Source: Favolaschia claudopus (lineage: Eukaryota; Basidiomycota; Agaricomycetes; Agaricales; Mycenaceae). From it: 64,000 nucleotides of DNA. The translations under genes were made by a program, and so were the position numbers. Of the stretch, positions 1 through 13,600 are shown one piece after another; position 1 is the first letter of the stretch, and the number at the start of each line of letters is the position of its first letter. The notes below the pieces were generated by a model. It searched no databases and was not told the origin of the DNA. It saw only the letters and a list, made by a program, of their open reading frames with translations. The stretch spans positions 62,001 through 126,000 of the forward strand of contig JAWWNJ010000247.1 of the NCBI GenBank assembly GCA_037176885.1. The letters run 5' to 3'.

Positions 1-466
1 CAGGCGATCTTCAAATCAGGGCAAATAAAAATGTCTGGGTCACAGAGCGAACTTCGGATGATTGGTGCGTTTTCGTTTTGGTCCTAGTTCACAAGCGGCA
101 GAAGAAACTGACAATTGACAAACCCCAGGTGGACGGGAGAATTTGAGGGAAAGTCTGGGCTGTTTCCTGCCTCGTATGTCAAGATTTTATAGCAGGTCTT
201 GTCTCGAAGGTAATTCCTTTTGTACACTGCTAGTACTGTATTATTGTATTCATGTGCAACCATTTGGTGTCCCGTCGATTGAAGAACGACGGGTCGGACG
301 GTCTGGATGTGTGTTCTCAAGAACAGTCAGCTCAAATAACTTGTCAGCCCAAAGCCTGAGGCCTGAGGTACAATGCGTTCAAATGGGATACTTTTACATA
401 GAGCTACAAGGATCTGAGGTTGAGAATACATTCTAGCAAATACTGAGCGAGAAGAACAATCGGGAA
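1..466. other. Left edge, no supported gene
   Basis: Only short overlapping open frames of under 100 codons on both strands, none resembling a protein family. The tract lies 3' of the BAH-PHD gene and probably holds its 3' UTR and downstream sequence. The 3' end of a gene lying outside the window to the left cannot be excluded. Confidence 0.4.
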
Positions 467-1853
467 TCATATGGGACCCCCGCATTTCGGGCAGGCCAGC
501 GCACATTCCTGGCCGGTTTCCTCCAGTTGTATAGGAGTTAGAGTTGAGTCCACCATGGATGTAGTCAAGTCAACGTTGGCTTGCCATGTGTGCGGAACAG
601 GCGTTCCCTGCCATGCGGAATAAACAAGGCGGCGAGCGTAGACAATATCCTTTGCGTTCCCTACAATCCCAAGCGCAGGAAGAGCCGCTCCCCGCACTAT
701 CGGCTGCGCAGCGAGTCTAAGCAAATCTGGAGGGATATCCGGCTCGATGTGCTGTGATGCGCGGCACTTCTTCGAACGAGGTTTGGCTTCAACGAATTTG
801 GACGGCAAGAGGTCGCTATCTGGGAAGCAGGCAAGATGAACGAGAGGATCGGTGGTTGGACCCCAATGACCATGTTCCAGGAGACAGTCGCGATGGTAGA
901 AACGTCGACAACTCGGTCGAGGGCACATGTGCATAATTCGCAGGGGATTCTTGTCTCTGATGTTATAAGGACAATCACAGAAACAGCCGACTTCCGAGCC
1001 CTTTGAATTGGTAGAGGCATGAAGGACGTAGATTTCGTATCGTGGCGAGGACGTCTTGAAGAAATATCGGTAGAAAAATTCATCGGCAGGTATCGATATT
1101 TGGTCGGGATCATCTTCACGGAATCGGGTAGTTGGAGCAAGAGCTGGTATACATGTTAGCATACTCGTGAATGCCACAGCATACCGGGGGTGAAATCTTA
1201 CCCTCAAATGTTAGAGCAGAGACGATGTCTGAATGGTCGGAATAGATACGTTCAAAGTTGGAGCAATGAGAAGCATGGCTAGTATATGTGCGTTGAGGTC
1301 TGATGAAAAGTATCACAAAGAATAAGCTCACAATCCTTGAATCTTGTAGGAAACTTCCGTCGGGGAATAGAACCAGTTGATTTTCACCCATACCTCCGGG
1401 ATTTGCTGCTTCAGATTTCGCTCAGTCGGAAGCACGCAATCCTAAACAGAGCAGAGAGGCATACCTGTATTGTGTTCAACCGGGTTTTCTTCCTTTGCGG
1501 ACGTGGGTGTCGCACTCCAATAGCCAGTATCTTGACGACCCAGTATTTGTGGGGAGGAAGCTGGGTCCCGACTGCAATGTGGTGCGGAAGAACGGCAGCC
1601 CTGTATAATCCTTGTAAGACGCTTGTTGAGTATGACGATGAAAACCTACGTGTCTCCGAGAGAGAAACGGACTTCCTCGCCATTGTCATCTGTAACTTCG
1701 AGGCAGGCTCAGTATTCGCGTTACGAAATCGTGGAGTGCAACAAAGTTACCTGTAAATTGGCCGTATGGCTCCAATGCTGCAAACTCCTTGACGGTCGGG
1801 ACTGTCCGAGCTCGAGCTGTCGGTTTCCGTTTCTTCTGGCGAGACGTCGACAT
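467..1853 (-). CDS. BAH-PHD chromatin reader protein
   Basis: Multi-exon gene. The start chosen is the ATG at 1853, giving a basic N-terminus MSTSRQKKRKPTARARTV. Removing short GT-AG introns gives a bromo-adjacent homology (BAH) domain: an exon reading HKYWVVKILAIGVRHPR, then VWVKINWFYSPTEVSYK and a later segment with YSDHSDIVSALTFE, the usual BAH landmarks. It is followed by a PHD-like Cys/His cluster in the last exon (CFCDCPY, CPRPSCRRFYHRDCLLEHGHW) and a terminal CPKCGG. The last exon is open from about 1140 to the stop at 467. BAH plus PHD is a common fungal arrangement for binding histone tails in the nucleus; the exact mark read is not predictable here. Total length by my splicing is roughly 350-400 residues. 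The internal exon borders are the uncertain part. Confidence 0.72.
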
Positions 1854-2200
1854 CTTGTCGGAGGAAAGACGTCGTAGTAGGATAGTCGCAATACATCCAC
1901 CAGGTCCCGCCTCTTAGAACGCCTTCAACGATTCAAAGTTCAAGGATGGAGGGGAAAGAGCTCATGCAATGGACGACGAGAGAACGCGATCGACGTTGAA
2001 CATCGTCCCCCTGATTTGGCAAATCGAGTCGGCTAACAGGGCCGCTTTGATCCGTCGCCGTTCTCATTCTGAGATTCTCGTTCAAGGCAGGGGGAACTGG
2101 TAGTGGGGGGTAGAGATTCATAATGGAGGCGAATAATCGGTCTGCATATTTCTACCCTTTCTACAATTTAGATAGTAATGCGGGCTGGCGGTTCATTGTA
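1854..2200. other. Intergenic, BAH-PHD 5' side and MFS 3' side
   Basis: About 350 bases between the start of the BAH-PHD gene and the stop of the MFS gene. One short open frame (1933-2121, minus) has no recognisable content. It presumably carries the BAH-PHD promoter and the MFS 3' UTR; I see no distinctive motif. Confidence 0.35.
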
Positions 2201-4666
2201 TCATGAACGCGGCGCGGGCTGCTCCTCAACATCAACTTGGAGCCTCACTTCCTTCTCTTCCAGTGCGTATTTTTCATCGACCATGTTCGCCATCGGGACC
2301 TCGGCCATGAGCAAGCTGAACAACAGACCGAGACCGCCAATCCCAATCATCGCTTGCCAGATGACTGCTATGCTTTGGGCAAATGCAGCCTGGACTTGTT
2401 TCTTCAGCGATTCGTCCAACTGCTTGATAATTGGAATCGCCGCGTATGCGATCTCAAAGCCTTCTGGGAACCTCCCAACGAATTCAGCTGGCAGCTTCTT
2501 TTTCAGCATGTTCTACAAAGCATTGAGTGACGCGATCGCTTAATGAATACGGACAACAGACCTGTAAAATTGTGCTGGAGATCGTGATTCCCCATGTTTG
2601 AAAGAAGGAGCGGGTGAAAGAAAACAGGGCTAACGCTGCCGCTGCACGATTGGGGGGTAATGGAGCCAATAACGGGAAAATAGGAGCGGAAAACTACAGA
2701 GGGAATCAAGAATATCCCGGCGAAGGAAGAAAAGTGATAGCATACGAGCATGCCAATTCCAATGGCGACAATGATCTGAAAGCCCACCCATTTGCCGACG
2801 GACGAGTCTTCTCTAAGGGTACTGAATAATCCAACCCCGACGAGCAAGAAGATCCACCCGGTGAAGTTCACGGCTCGGTATCTATTCAAGGCGTTCACAA
2901 GCACTCCCGCGACCAAAGCGAACGGCGCGGTGACCAATGCAGCTGGCAAATAGTCTCATCCAACAATCAGTACATCACTCTTGCTGAACCAGAGGAAGAC
3001 TAGTCACCGACTGAGGATCGCACAGGCGATGCTCCAAAACAAGCCTGGAAGAAAACTGAACAGAGTTGAGTTGGACGGTGGAGTAAAGTCTGCGAAGGTC
3101 GATGTATGTACCTGGAAGGTAGTAGATGACAGCTAGCGTAGAGTGAGCTCAGTATTACGTCTTACAAAGAACTCGCCTATGCTAACAATCCCATGAATCG
3201 CAGTGGCCAAAAGCCTCCGTTGTGCGCAATTTAGTCAAAAGCAGATCTAAAACCAAAATCCGCAACATACCCGCTCAGCGTCGTGCGATTGGAAACAACG
3301 TCCCAGGGAATCGTAGGTCGACTGGGAACTTTCGCCTCGAACACTCCAAAGACAACCAACAGAACCAAGCCAATGACGAGAGGAGCAAGAACTTCGGTAG
3401 ATTTCCAGGGGTATCTTATGCCTCCCCAAGTGAGTCCGATGATGGAGAGACCTGAGCCCAAAACTACGATGGCGTTACCACTACATCGATACGTCAGTAT
3501 TCGAAGAGGGACGAAAGTCGAGAGCGACGTACATCCAGTCCACTTGTGCTAATTTCTTGCGGGTAGAGCCCGGCGGCGTTCTCACTCGTAGAAAGAAAAC
3601 GACCAGAAGGAAAGCCACCACACAAAAAGGAAGATTTAAGGCTTGTGTATGCAAAGGTCACGAGTAAATGCAGGCGTCACAGACAAGTTCACATTACTCA
3701 CAAAATAACCATCTCCATGCTTTATGGCCATTGTTCGCCAAAGCTCCTCCCTATAGCGCAATGAGTCGAAAAAATCTGAACAGCAGAAGTCAACATACAA
3801 TTGGGGGACCGATGCACTGTGCAAGCTTTCAAGAGACGTCGTTGAAATAAGAAAAACCGTGACGCACTGATGCAAGAGACCAGATGAGTCCAATCAAACC
3901 TTGATAAAGTCCGCGTTCGGACAGAGGAACGAGATCCGCGACCAAGATTTCTGAAACGTTGATGATAGCGCCTCCTCCAACTCCTTGTATCGCTGCAAAT
4001 TGTTCAGTACAGTAAGAGGATCATGAGAAGTGTGCATACCTCGGGCAGCAATGATCATGGACTTGAGATGCAAGATTGTCAACGAGTGATTGATAACAAA
4101 GCGGAGTGAAGTATTACCATGTTCTGCGCTGCACCTGTCAAGGCACTGCCAATCGTAAAAAATGTTATAGCTAGGAGCATGATTGGTCGCCTACATAGCC
4201 ATGTCAAAAGGGACACAAGTCCAAAAAAAAAAATCGGTTACCTCCCAAATGCTTCCGCGAGGCTTCCACTGAGAGGAATGAAAACAGTGCTGCTGAGCGC
4301 ATATGCGGAGCCAACCTGAATATAGGGTCTGAGAAAACAGAGTTATATACGAGGATGCACAGTACCCATGTAAAATCGCCTTTCGTATCATTCAAGGCTT
4401 CTGCAATGGTCGGTAACGCAGTGGAAACCGCAGATAAGTCAAGAGCGCTCAAAAAAATTGTCACCTGGAAATACTCGAAGTTAACAATATGGTCTATACC
4501 GCTGCTCCAAGATTACCATGATAGCAACGAAGCTCAGATAGAACGCGCGACTCTTTGGTTGAGTGACGGAGGTGGACGAGACGTCTTCGGCCATTGTGAG
4601 CGTCTCCGCATCTATATCGCGAATGTTCTCGCTAGAAATGACAGCAAGCCTCGACACAGAAGCCAT
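2201..4666 (-). CDS. MFS transporter, DHA2-like multidrug/toxin family
   Basis: Heavily spliced major facilitator gene. Exon 1 starts MASVSRLAVISSENIRDID and ends AFYLSFVAIM. A 50-nt intron joins it to VTIFLSALDLSAVSTALPTI, the first transmembrane segment with the family's LDxx..ALPTI signature. Later exons give GVGGGAIINVSEILVADLVP and PLSERGLYQG, matching the loop and motif region of DHA2 (14-TM) carriers, then membrane segments such as VLAPLVIGLVLLVVFGVFEAK, FTGWIFLLVGVGLF and AVIWQAMIGIGGLGLLFSLL. The cytoplasmic tail is acidic and ends EEQPAPRS at 2201. The family exports drugs or secondary metabolites by proton antiport at the plasma membrane; the substrate cannot be told from sequence. 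No biosynthetic cluster surrounds it. It is divergent from the PIF1-like gene, with about 600 bases between the starts. Confidence 0.8.
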
Positions 4667-5262
4667 ATTTGCCTGCTGTTGAGGAGCTCGCGCTTTAATA
4701 TAGCTTGAGCCCTACGCGTACTTGCGGCGGCATGACCTTGGCTGACATTTCTTGTTGAACTAAAGCATTCTGCAGGAGCGGGACCGGCCACTTCTAAAAG
4801 AGGAGATTTGGCGCAAAAGTGAATAGTACCATAGTGTCCACTGGACGTGATGAGGCATGGCGATTGTATAAGTGATGCGAAAATGTCGAGATCTCGGAAA
4901 AGCGGCCAAAGGCAAAAACGACGAAGGTGCGCAGGCCCGGGGTCTCGCGGGGTGAAAAGATGAACACTAGATGAACCAAAATCGAGTGGATTAGACTTGG
5001 ATTGGGCAGAGATTCAGAGTCATAAGCACGGCAACATTTAAGACGTTTGGCTGGATAATTAATGAGTACTGCGCTGTTTGAACGAGAATTTCAAGACAGG
5101 AACTGGGAACTTGCTGCAAACTTGCTGACAGTTTACTTCAAAAGTTCGTGGGAGATACCCGGAGATTGCCATCCGAAACAAACCGCGATCACGTTTTCAC
5201 GCGTTCTTCTTCTTCGCAGTCTTCTGAGTTCTCCCAGTGTTCTCCCGCGATCATTCTGTGCC
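4667..5262. promoter_or_regulatory. Shared upstream region, MFS (-) and PIF1-like (+)
   Basis: A 596-base spacer between two divergent start codons, so both 5' UTRs and promoters must lie here. An open frame on the plus strand (5062 onward) runs in frame into the helicase start, but its residues before 5263 look non-conserved. I see no unambiguous TATA box or named operator. Confidence 0.4.
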
Positions 5263-7299
5263 ATGGCGTCCACCTCTAAGAAAAGAAAATCTGACGGGGC
5301 GACTGCGTCTAAACGTCCTGTAAAGCAACCCAGGCACACAATTGACTTCTTCTTCTCTCCACAAGTTCTCGCACCAGCCAGCTCATCCAATGACAACGAC
5401 AGAAAACTGGTCTCGCTTAATGCAGAACAAACCGCTATACTGCGACAGGTTCTGGACGACGGCAAAAACGTATTCTTCACGGGAAGCGCCGGTACCAAAT
5501 TCTCTTGCACCAGTTAGTTCATGCCACCCATTATACTCACAGGGACGGGGAAGTCTCTTCTGCTCAGAGCGATCATCAAGGGTTTGAAGAAAAAATACAA
5601 GACTCTTGATGCTGTTGCTGTAACTGCGAGTACCGGAATGGCAGCTTCCAACATCGGAGGTGGGTCGTCAAGTTGCCTTGATTCATTCAAGGTCTAAATG
5701 CTGTTAGGAATGACCATTCATGCATGGGGAGCCGTTTCGCCTACCCCGACAGAATTCGACTTCCAGATAAGCTGCATCCGAAAATGCAGACCCGCTCTTC
5801 AAAGGTGGCAAAAAACCAAAGTGCTCATTATCGACGAAGGTGTGCTTGGGAGCGGATGAAGGATTATCACTGACTATTCTCTACAGTTTCCATGGTAGAC
5901 GGCCCTCTTTTCGCCAGAATCTGCAAGATTGCCGAGCATCTGAGGAAGACAAGCAATCGCCCGTTCGGCGGGATCCAGGTATGCACCTCTTCTGAATGAA
6001 AAGACGCTTTGAACTTAGAGTATACCAGCTCGTGATCACTGGGGATTTTTTCCAATTACCTCCGGTTTCGAAAAACGCTGCGCCGGTCTTTGCCTTCGAA
6101 TGCGACGAATGGAAACGATGCATTGAACACACACTAGTTCTCAAGCATGTATTTCGTCAAAAAGACAGTGGTATGACTGTATTCTACCATATACAACCTC
6201 TTCTGACGGCGTTCAGAATTTGTTGATCTACTCAACCAGCTGCGTCTTGGAACCATCACGCCCTCAGCGTCAGCCACGTTCAAGGCTCTATCCCGACCCC
6301 TGGCTCCAGACCCTGCCGGTATACTCCCGACGGAACTCTTTCCTCTCCGCAATGAGGTCGATCGCGCCAACTCTGCCCGTCTCGCCGCCCTCACCGGTCC
6401 AGAAACCTCCTTCATTTCACGCGATTCTGGTGCCGCCCCTGACGATAAACGAGCCAAGCTGCTCGACAATATGATGGCTCCGCACAAGCTGATACTGAAA
6501 GTTGGCGCTCAAGTCATGTTGATCAAGAACATTGACGAACGCCTGGTCAACGGCTCCGTTGGAAAGGTATTGGGGTTCTGGCGACAGAATGACGTTCAGT
6601 CTGGTCCAGGGCATCCAACAAAGAACGGGACTGGTCCAGTACGAAATGTTGTGCTACATTCCGATGGACAGACGCCGGTGCCTAGGTCTTCAAGAAGTGC
6701 GGACAAGGAGAACGCATCAGTTTCTGAGACTTCTAAAGGCAAGGTCAAGACCGAAGGGGAGAAAGACAAAGGCAAAGAGAAGCCGGCATCTGTTTCGCGC
6801 GACGAAGAGCGGTATCCTCTCGTCGAGTTCCCTGCGTTGGACGGGTCGGATAGCGAGGTGGTTCTCCTGATACGCGACGAGTTCCGGGTGGAGGACTCGC
6901 AGGGCACGATTCTGGCGCGTCGGGTGCAAATTCCCCTCATTCTGGCATGGAGTATTTCGATCCACAAGAGCCAAGGACAAACCATCCACCGTGTCAAGAT
7001 CGACCTAGGCAAGGTTTTCGAGAAAGGTCTGCTTCGTTCACACATATCGGTGGAAGCTGACTCTCAATAGGACAATCATATGTCGCCTTGTCTCGCGCGG
7101 CTTCCATGGCAGGCTTGCAGGTGTTGAGGTTTGACCCTAATAAGGTTCGGTTGCTCGCTGTCTGCATTTGCGTATGTAGCCTGACACTCGGCAGGTCAAA
7201 GCACATCCCAAAGTCGTGGAGTGGAACGCCACCCTTCGATCTGTGGGTGAAAGCTCCGATTCGTCCTCCAGCGCTGGGCCTGCCCCCAAGCAAACGTAG
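5263..7299 (+). CDS. PIF1-like ATP-dependent DNA helicase
   Basis: Start [19 protein letters not shown] at 5263, a basic probable nuclear-targeting N-terminus. Splicing at 5493 joins FFTGSAG to [12 protein letters not shown] and so rebuilds Walker A (GSAGTGKS). Then follow TIHAWGA, Walker [17 protein letters not shown] after another intron, the motif [19 protein letters not shown], and late motifs [31 protein letters not shown] and [11 protein letters not shown]. These are the SF1B PIF1/RRM3 motifs in order. Such enzymes unwind DNA 5' to 3' at telomeres, G-quadruplexes and mitochondrial DNA. Between VLGF and the HKSQGQT motif lies an insertion of about 110 residues rich in K, E, S and D, presumably a disordered linker. 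The final exon ends PAPKQT at 7299. Length is roughly 560 residues, short for PIF1 owing to a small N-terminus. Confidence 0.87.
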
Positions 7300-7489
7300 G
7301 CGAAGGATTCATGATCAGGACGAGCAACAGAATTTTAGAATATTTAAGCCCTAACTATATCTTTACAGAATCTGTAGCCATATTTAGCATTTTCATATGT
7401 AGTACATCCAGATATTTCATGACTGAGTGGAGGTGTGAGATGTGTATAGGTGATACAATTTCCAAGTAAAAAATCATGCACAAAGAGAA

Positions 7490-8887
7490 CTAGTCCTTGT
7501 CCTCCAAAAAAGCATCCAGCTCTGCGTCCAAATCCTCGGCTGTCAACGCGGGTCGTTGACTGCGACTCTGCCGTTCCCCGCCTCGACCGCTACGTCGGCC
7601 AGAGTCTCGGTCTCTCCGAGCACCGTTGCTCCTGCCATTTTTGCGAGGTTCTCCACCCCATTGCAGATCGGGTTCGTCTCTACCCCATTCAAGGTTGCCC
7701 TCTGTCGAAGGAGCGTCCTCGAGCAAGTCTGCATACATTGTGCCTCGAGGGGGAGCTCGAGCACGGCGCGGGAGCGGGGCTGTGAGGCGCGCTTCCAGAG
7801 TATTGGGGCGCGCACGCATTACAGACGTGCGTTGGAGAAGAGTACGACCATCATTGGAAATATAGTCGGAGCGCATTTTCGACACCGGCGGATCGTCAAC
7901 TTCGAACTCTACTTCCGGCTCCGCTACCGGCTCGTCGTCGTCTGCGCGAATGAAGGCGTCCAACTCCGCGTCAAGTGCCGCCCTTTCCATGTCGTCTTGC
8001 CCAGGGCTCCCGCGACGGCGGCGTTTGGCTTCCCGAGGCGCAGGACCGTCGTCGTACTGTTGTTCCTTCCCAGCTGACCATCCGTGTTTCTTATAGAATT
8101 CGCTGTCCTTCTTTGCCCCACGCTTCTTTACATCGTCGGCCCTCGCCCAACGCATACGAATGAGGCCTTTGAGTCCTTGGCCTTTCCCCAGACTCCTGTT
8201 AATGCGGTCTTCTGGCGGCCAGATCGCCTCAGGGAGGGGCTTCGCAGTGACGAAGCCTTCTGCATCTGGCTCTTCCGTGATGTGCTTTTGTAAAGCCTTC
8301 TGAGCGGCACGCGCTTCAGCCTTTGACCGAAAGACAAAGACACAGCGCTCGTCGTCTATCTATAGTTTGCAAGGAAATTCAATTTACGATAAGAGTGAGG
8401 AAAAGCACGACAATTACCCATTCTAAACCGAGAGGATTGGCTTCAAAATGCGTGGCGTATGCGAATAAACGAGCGGTTGGTAGGTTGGCGATTGGTTGAC
8501 CTTGCAATAATATGGCGTTCCCGCGGTCAGTCGTATCTGTGCGTGGTTAGATGAAGCGAGTTCAGTTTGGCTCAAAGTACCTTGGTCCATATCAATGTCC
8601 TCTGCGTCGATCACATCCTCTTCTCCGTGTTTCCGCTTACCGTTAAAAAAGGACAAATAGTCGAATATCAGGTCTTGGAGCGGCCCCTCCAATACATTCT
8701 ACCAGCGCACCTTGCCGCCGACCTTCGTAGCTACAGATTCGGACAAGAGGTACACTTTGGTTGTACCAATGCGTCTTGCGAGAGAGGCTTGCTCTGCTGC
8801 TGTCGGTAATTGCTCTTCGTACGCGGTATCGTCGTAGGAAAGCGTGGGAAACGCGTCTGGAGCGGCGTCTTCGGGGAAGGTGTCCAT
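7490..8887 (-). CDS. NCBP3: NCBP3-like nuclear cap-binding protein (DUF2414)
   Basis: Start MDTFPEDAAPDAFPTLSYDD at 8887. Exons then give PLQDLIFDYLSFFNGKRKHG, an RRM-like block NAILLQGQPIANLPTARLF with NPLGLEW joined across an intron to IDDERCVFVFRSKAEA, and GLIRMRWARADDVKKRGAKK followed by SEFYKKHGW. The WIDD tetrapeptide corresponds to the WLDD motif of human NCBP3, and the RMRWA...KKHG block matches the conserved RMRFATKDDKK...KYG block of that family. The C-terminal half is disordered: acidic, then Arg/Gly-rich, with two copies of LDAELDAF near residues 200 and the end. NCBP3 family proteins bind mRNA caps and the exon-junction/TREX export machinery in the nucleus. The gene is head-to-head with KRR1, 121 bases apart. 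The family call is firm; cap binding is inferred from the homologue. Confidence 0.8.
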
Positions 8888-9008
8888 AGCGTTGTATAGC
8901 GAGCAGACAATGTCGAGACAATGGCGAGGAAGAGGTAAAGGCGTGAAAATCCGCGTCAATAATGAGTTGTCACATGTGACGCGTGACATTCCATTCAAAC
9001 GTTTTGCC
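8888..9008. promoter_or_regulatory. Compact head-to-head promoter, NCBP3-like / KRR1
   Basis: Only 121 bases separate the divergent start codons, so one short stretch must drive both genes. The NCBP3-like frame stays open upstream of its chosen start, through the KRR1 start region, so the exact start is a judgement; the acidic MDTFPEDAAP start was preferred. Confidence 0.5.
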
Positions 9009-10582
<1,574 letters not shown>

Positions 10583-10679
10583 TACTTCGCTGTAATAACG
10601 CTTTCCAGGACGCGAATCCTCATAGTACATGTACAATGGCGTCAATTGCGATAATGGAGTAAAGACAAGCCAAAAAAGA

Positions 10680-13600
10680 TTATACTGATTCTTTGAGCAC
10701 CGGGTTGAAAGAAGGGCCAGGGCTTGTCGGCGCAGGGTTCACGAACGAAGCGTACACAAAGCTACGATTATCGCACACGCACCCACAACCCGAAGGGCAG
10801 ATTGGCACGTCGAACCGCCTCCAGCATGAGATATGCGTAACATGCAGGCAGCGCAAGCAGCTGCGTGAGAGTCCTGTGGTTAGATGTTAGCATACGTTGA
10901 TCGAAGGAGTAGATGCAGCTCAGCTCACCCTTGACCGGAAGTCGACATATGGTACAATGAGGCATGGTGCAGGGTCGAGAGCAATTCCTACAAGTTCTCC
11001 TGCCCAGTTCCACGACCCGCCCACAAGTAGCGCAGCTTTGAGCTAGTCCTGTTCAACAGGGTCAAAGATGCAACTACAAGGTGCACGAATCTATCATACC
11101 TATTCCATGTTGCGCACTGTCGGAGATAGTGTCAGCATGGTTGACCGACTTGAGCAATTCCAAGCGCTTGTGGAAAAGCTGCCAGCTGAATAGCAAGTCG
11201 GCATAAATGCTAACATGGTTCATGAATGATATCATCTGCGCCGATGTGAAGGCTTCAGATCTATCAAGGTAAACATTAGACCCGCCAATTGAAAGAAAAG
11301 AGTCTGACTTTTCGATGGGCGGTTCAAAGAGCACTACACGTGCCTCATGGATCGCATCCTTCGAGTTCGAGTTCGGAGTATTCGTTCGCGATACGAGGGG
11401 GCGTCGATGACCGGAAGACGAGAATGAGACAGTTTGCTTCACTGAAGGAGACATCGTTTCGTTCCATGACCTGGACACAGTGGACGGTGATGGCAGTCCA
11501 GACTCGCGCCAATATGCGCGGCGTCGGGGTAGTGGTGAATCGGGACCACGATTGACACGGTCTGACTTGGGCACGGGGACTGCCGACGTGGCAGGCGGCT
11601 CCGACGGTGTTGTAAGCCCATCCTTGAGTGTGTCCCCTACGCCGGACATAAATTGGCGTACACTCCCGGTGTTGAAGAGACTCGACCATGACCCGCGGGA
11701 AGACGTGGAAGTAGATAACTGAGCCTGAGCGGACAAGACTTGAGGAGATGCGATCAACCGCGGCCAAGAGGGTGAGATAGGGCTGAGTCGACCGGTGTTT
11801 CCACCGGAACTGCTGGTGCGCGATATGCTGAAATAATCCATCGCTGCATGCTTTGGCGTTGAAGTTCTCTGCACATCGGGGGACTTCGTGGGCGGGGGTA
11901 GGCGAGCGTGTTGATAGCCTTGAAGGACGATCATTGACAACATCGCTAGCATTTGGAGGTCCTTCATCTTGCAAAGTTCGGAGTGACTGCATCGCATTAG
12001 ATTGGAAGTGGGCCAAGGTCGATGCACGTACATACGAGAAACCATTTTGATCACGACTCGATTGGCGGGGACTGTCGCTGGGTAAGAGTCCGGGTAGGAT
12101 GGGAACAGCGCCTGTAAGATCTTGAAAATTCGTTCGTGATCATACCTCCCATGATTCTGTGCAACTTCGGCGTTCTTCTGGCAAACCATGCCCAACGTAT
12201 CCGCCGTGAACACATAGCTGGCAGCTACCTTGCGATCCGGGCCAGAGATGTGTGTGGTACCCGTTATGAAGACCGTGCTTCGACGTGGCGCGGGATAGGG
12301 AACATTGCTGGAATGTAAGCTGTCCTCGCCACGCAGACGCGAGGAATCCGAGTCGCGAGGAGGTTGTGTGGTGTCGTGGGAGAATGTCAACAGATTCGTC
12401 ATGATCCTGAGGATATGGTCTCCTTCCTGAGGGCGCCTTGGATCCAGAGGCTTGACAATACGATCCGTAGCCGCGAGACTCAGTCGGCGTACAGCATCTG
12501 CAATTAGTGCTGGCGAGCGAAATACACGAGGCACAGCACGCTCCGCACTGAGGTCGACGCTCTCGTGGCCCGTGGCCGGGATATCGGATACTGTTTTCGC
12601 AGGAGAAGCGGATATCGACATGTCGCGTAGTACATGGCGGACTATTCGGGGCGGGGCGCGGAAGAAGCATACAAGCTCTCCTACAGAAAAAATTACTAAA
12701 ACAACGACAAAGACATGACATACACACCATTGGGTCCAAAGGTGCCTTGGGATGTGCGTGGTTCTGCGAGATTCTTATGACTACGCAGAATGGATACCGT
12801 AAGGTCGCGGGATTTGTGTGAGCCTTTGTCTCCTTCCTCATCTGATGAACCGGAATCCATGGGGTGCGGTGCTCCAGATCTCTCGCCCTCGCTCAGAAAA
12901 CGCAAACATGCCTCGAGGCAGGGACGTTGCCGTTCTCGTAGGGCGCGAAGACGACGCAATATGAAGGCGCGATTTTTAAGCGATATCAGGGGGTTCCGCT
13001 CCAGTTCAACTGTGGGTGTGCCGCGAGGATGAACGCCATGTGGATAGTCTTTCGGAAATGTAAAGGTGACGCGTATGAATACCGAGGAAGATTCGCCCCA
13101 TGGACCGTGAAGTCCCAAAGTGCACGTCCGCTTCTTCGTCAGATCATGCTAGGCGGAATGAGTATAAAGTAGCTCAGTCAGAACACTTCTCTTACCTTTT
13201 CCAACTTAATCTTCGCCGACACAAGCTTGTTGATCACTGATGTTAACCTGTAGTCATCAGTACAATGCCCAGCAAACCACCGAAAAACACACTCGTCCTG
13301 TAAAGTCTGCCCCTCCTCCAACACTCGTCCTCGACTATCACTTCTTCTCCTTGCATTCGCAACCGAACCGTCTCCGCGCTCGAAATCACTCACACCACCA
13401 CTACTTCCCGCTCCTCCGCGACCACCTGAGCTGCTCCGTTCTCCTGTTGTAACACCTCCAACCTCCTTCACGCTCGACAACCATGTCAAAGCGTCCATTC
13501 CCGTTCGCCGGCCACCGGGTGTTCCGCGCGACATGCGGATGGATCCCATGGATCCCACGGCTACACTGTTCAACACCCCTAGTGGAGGCCGTCGGGCATC

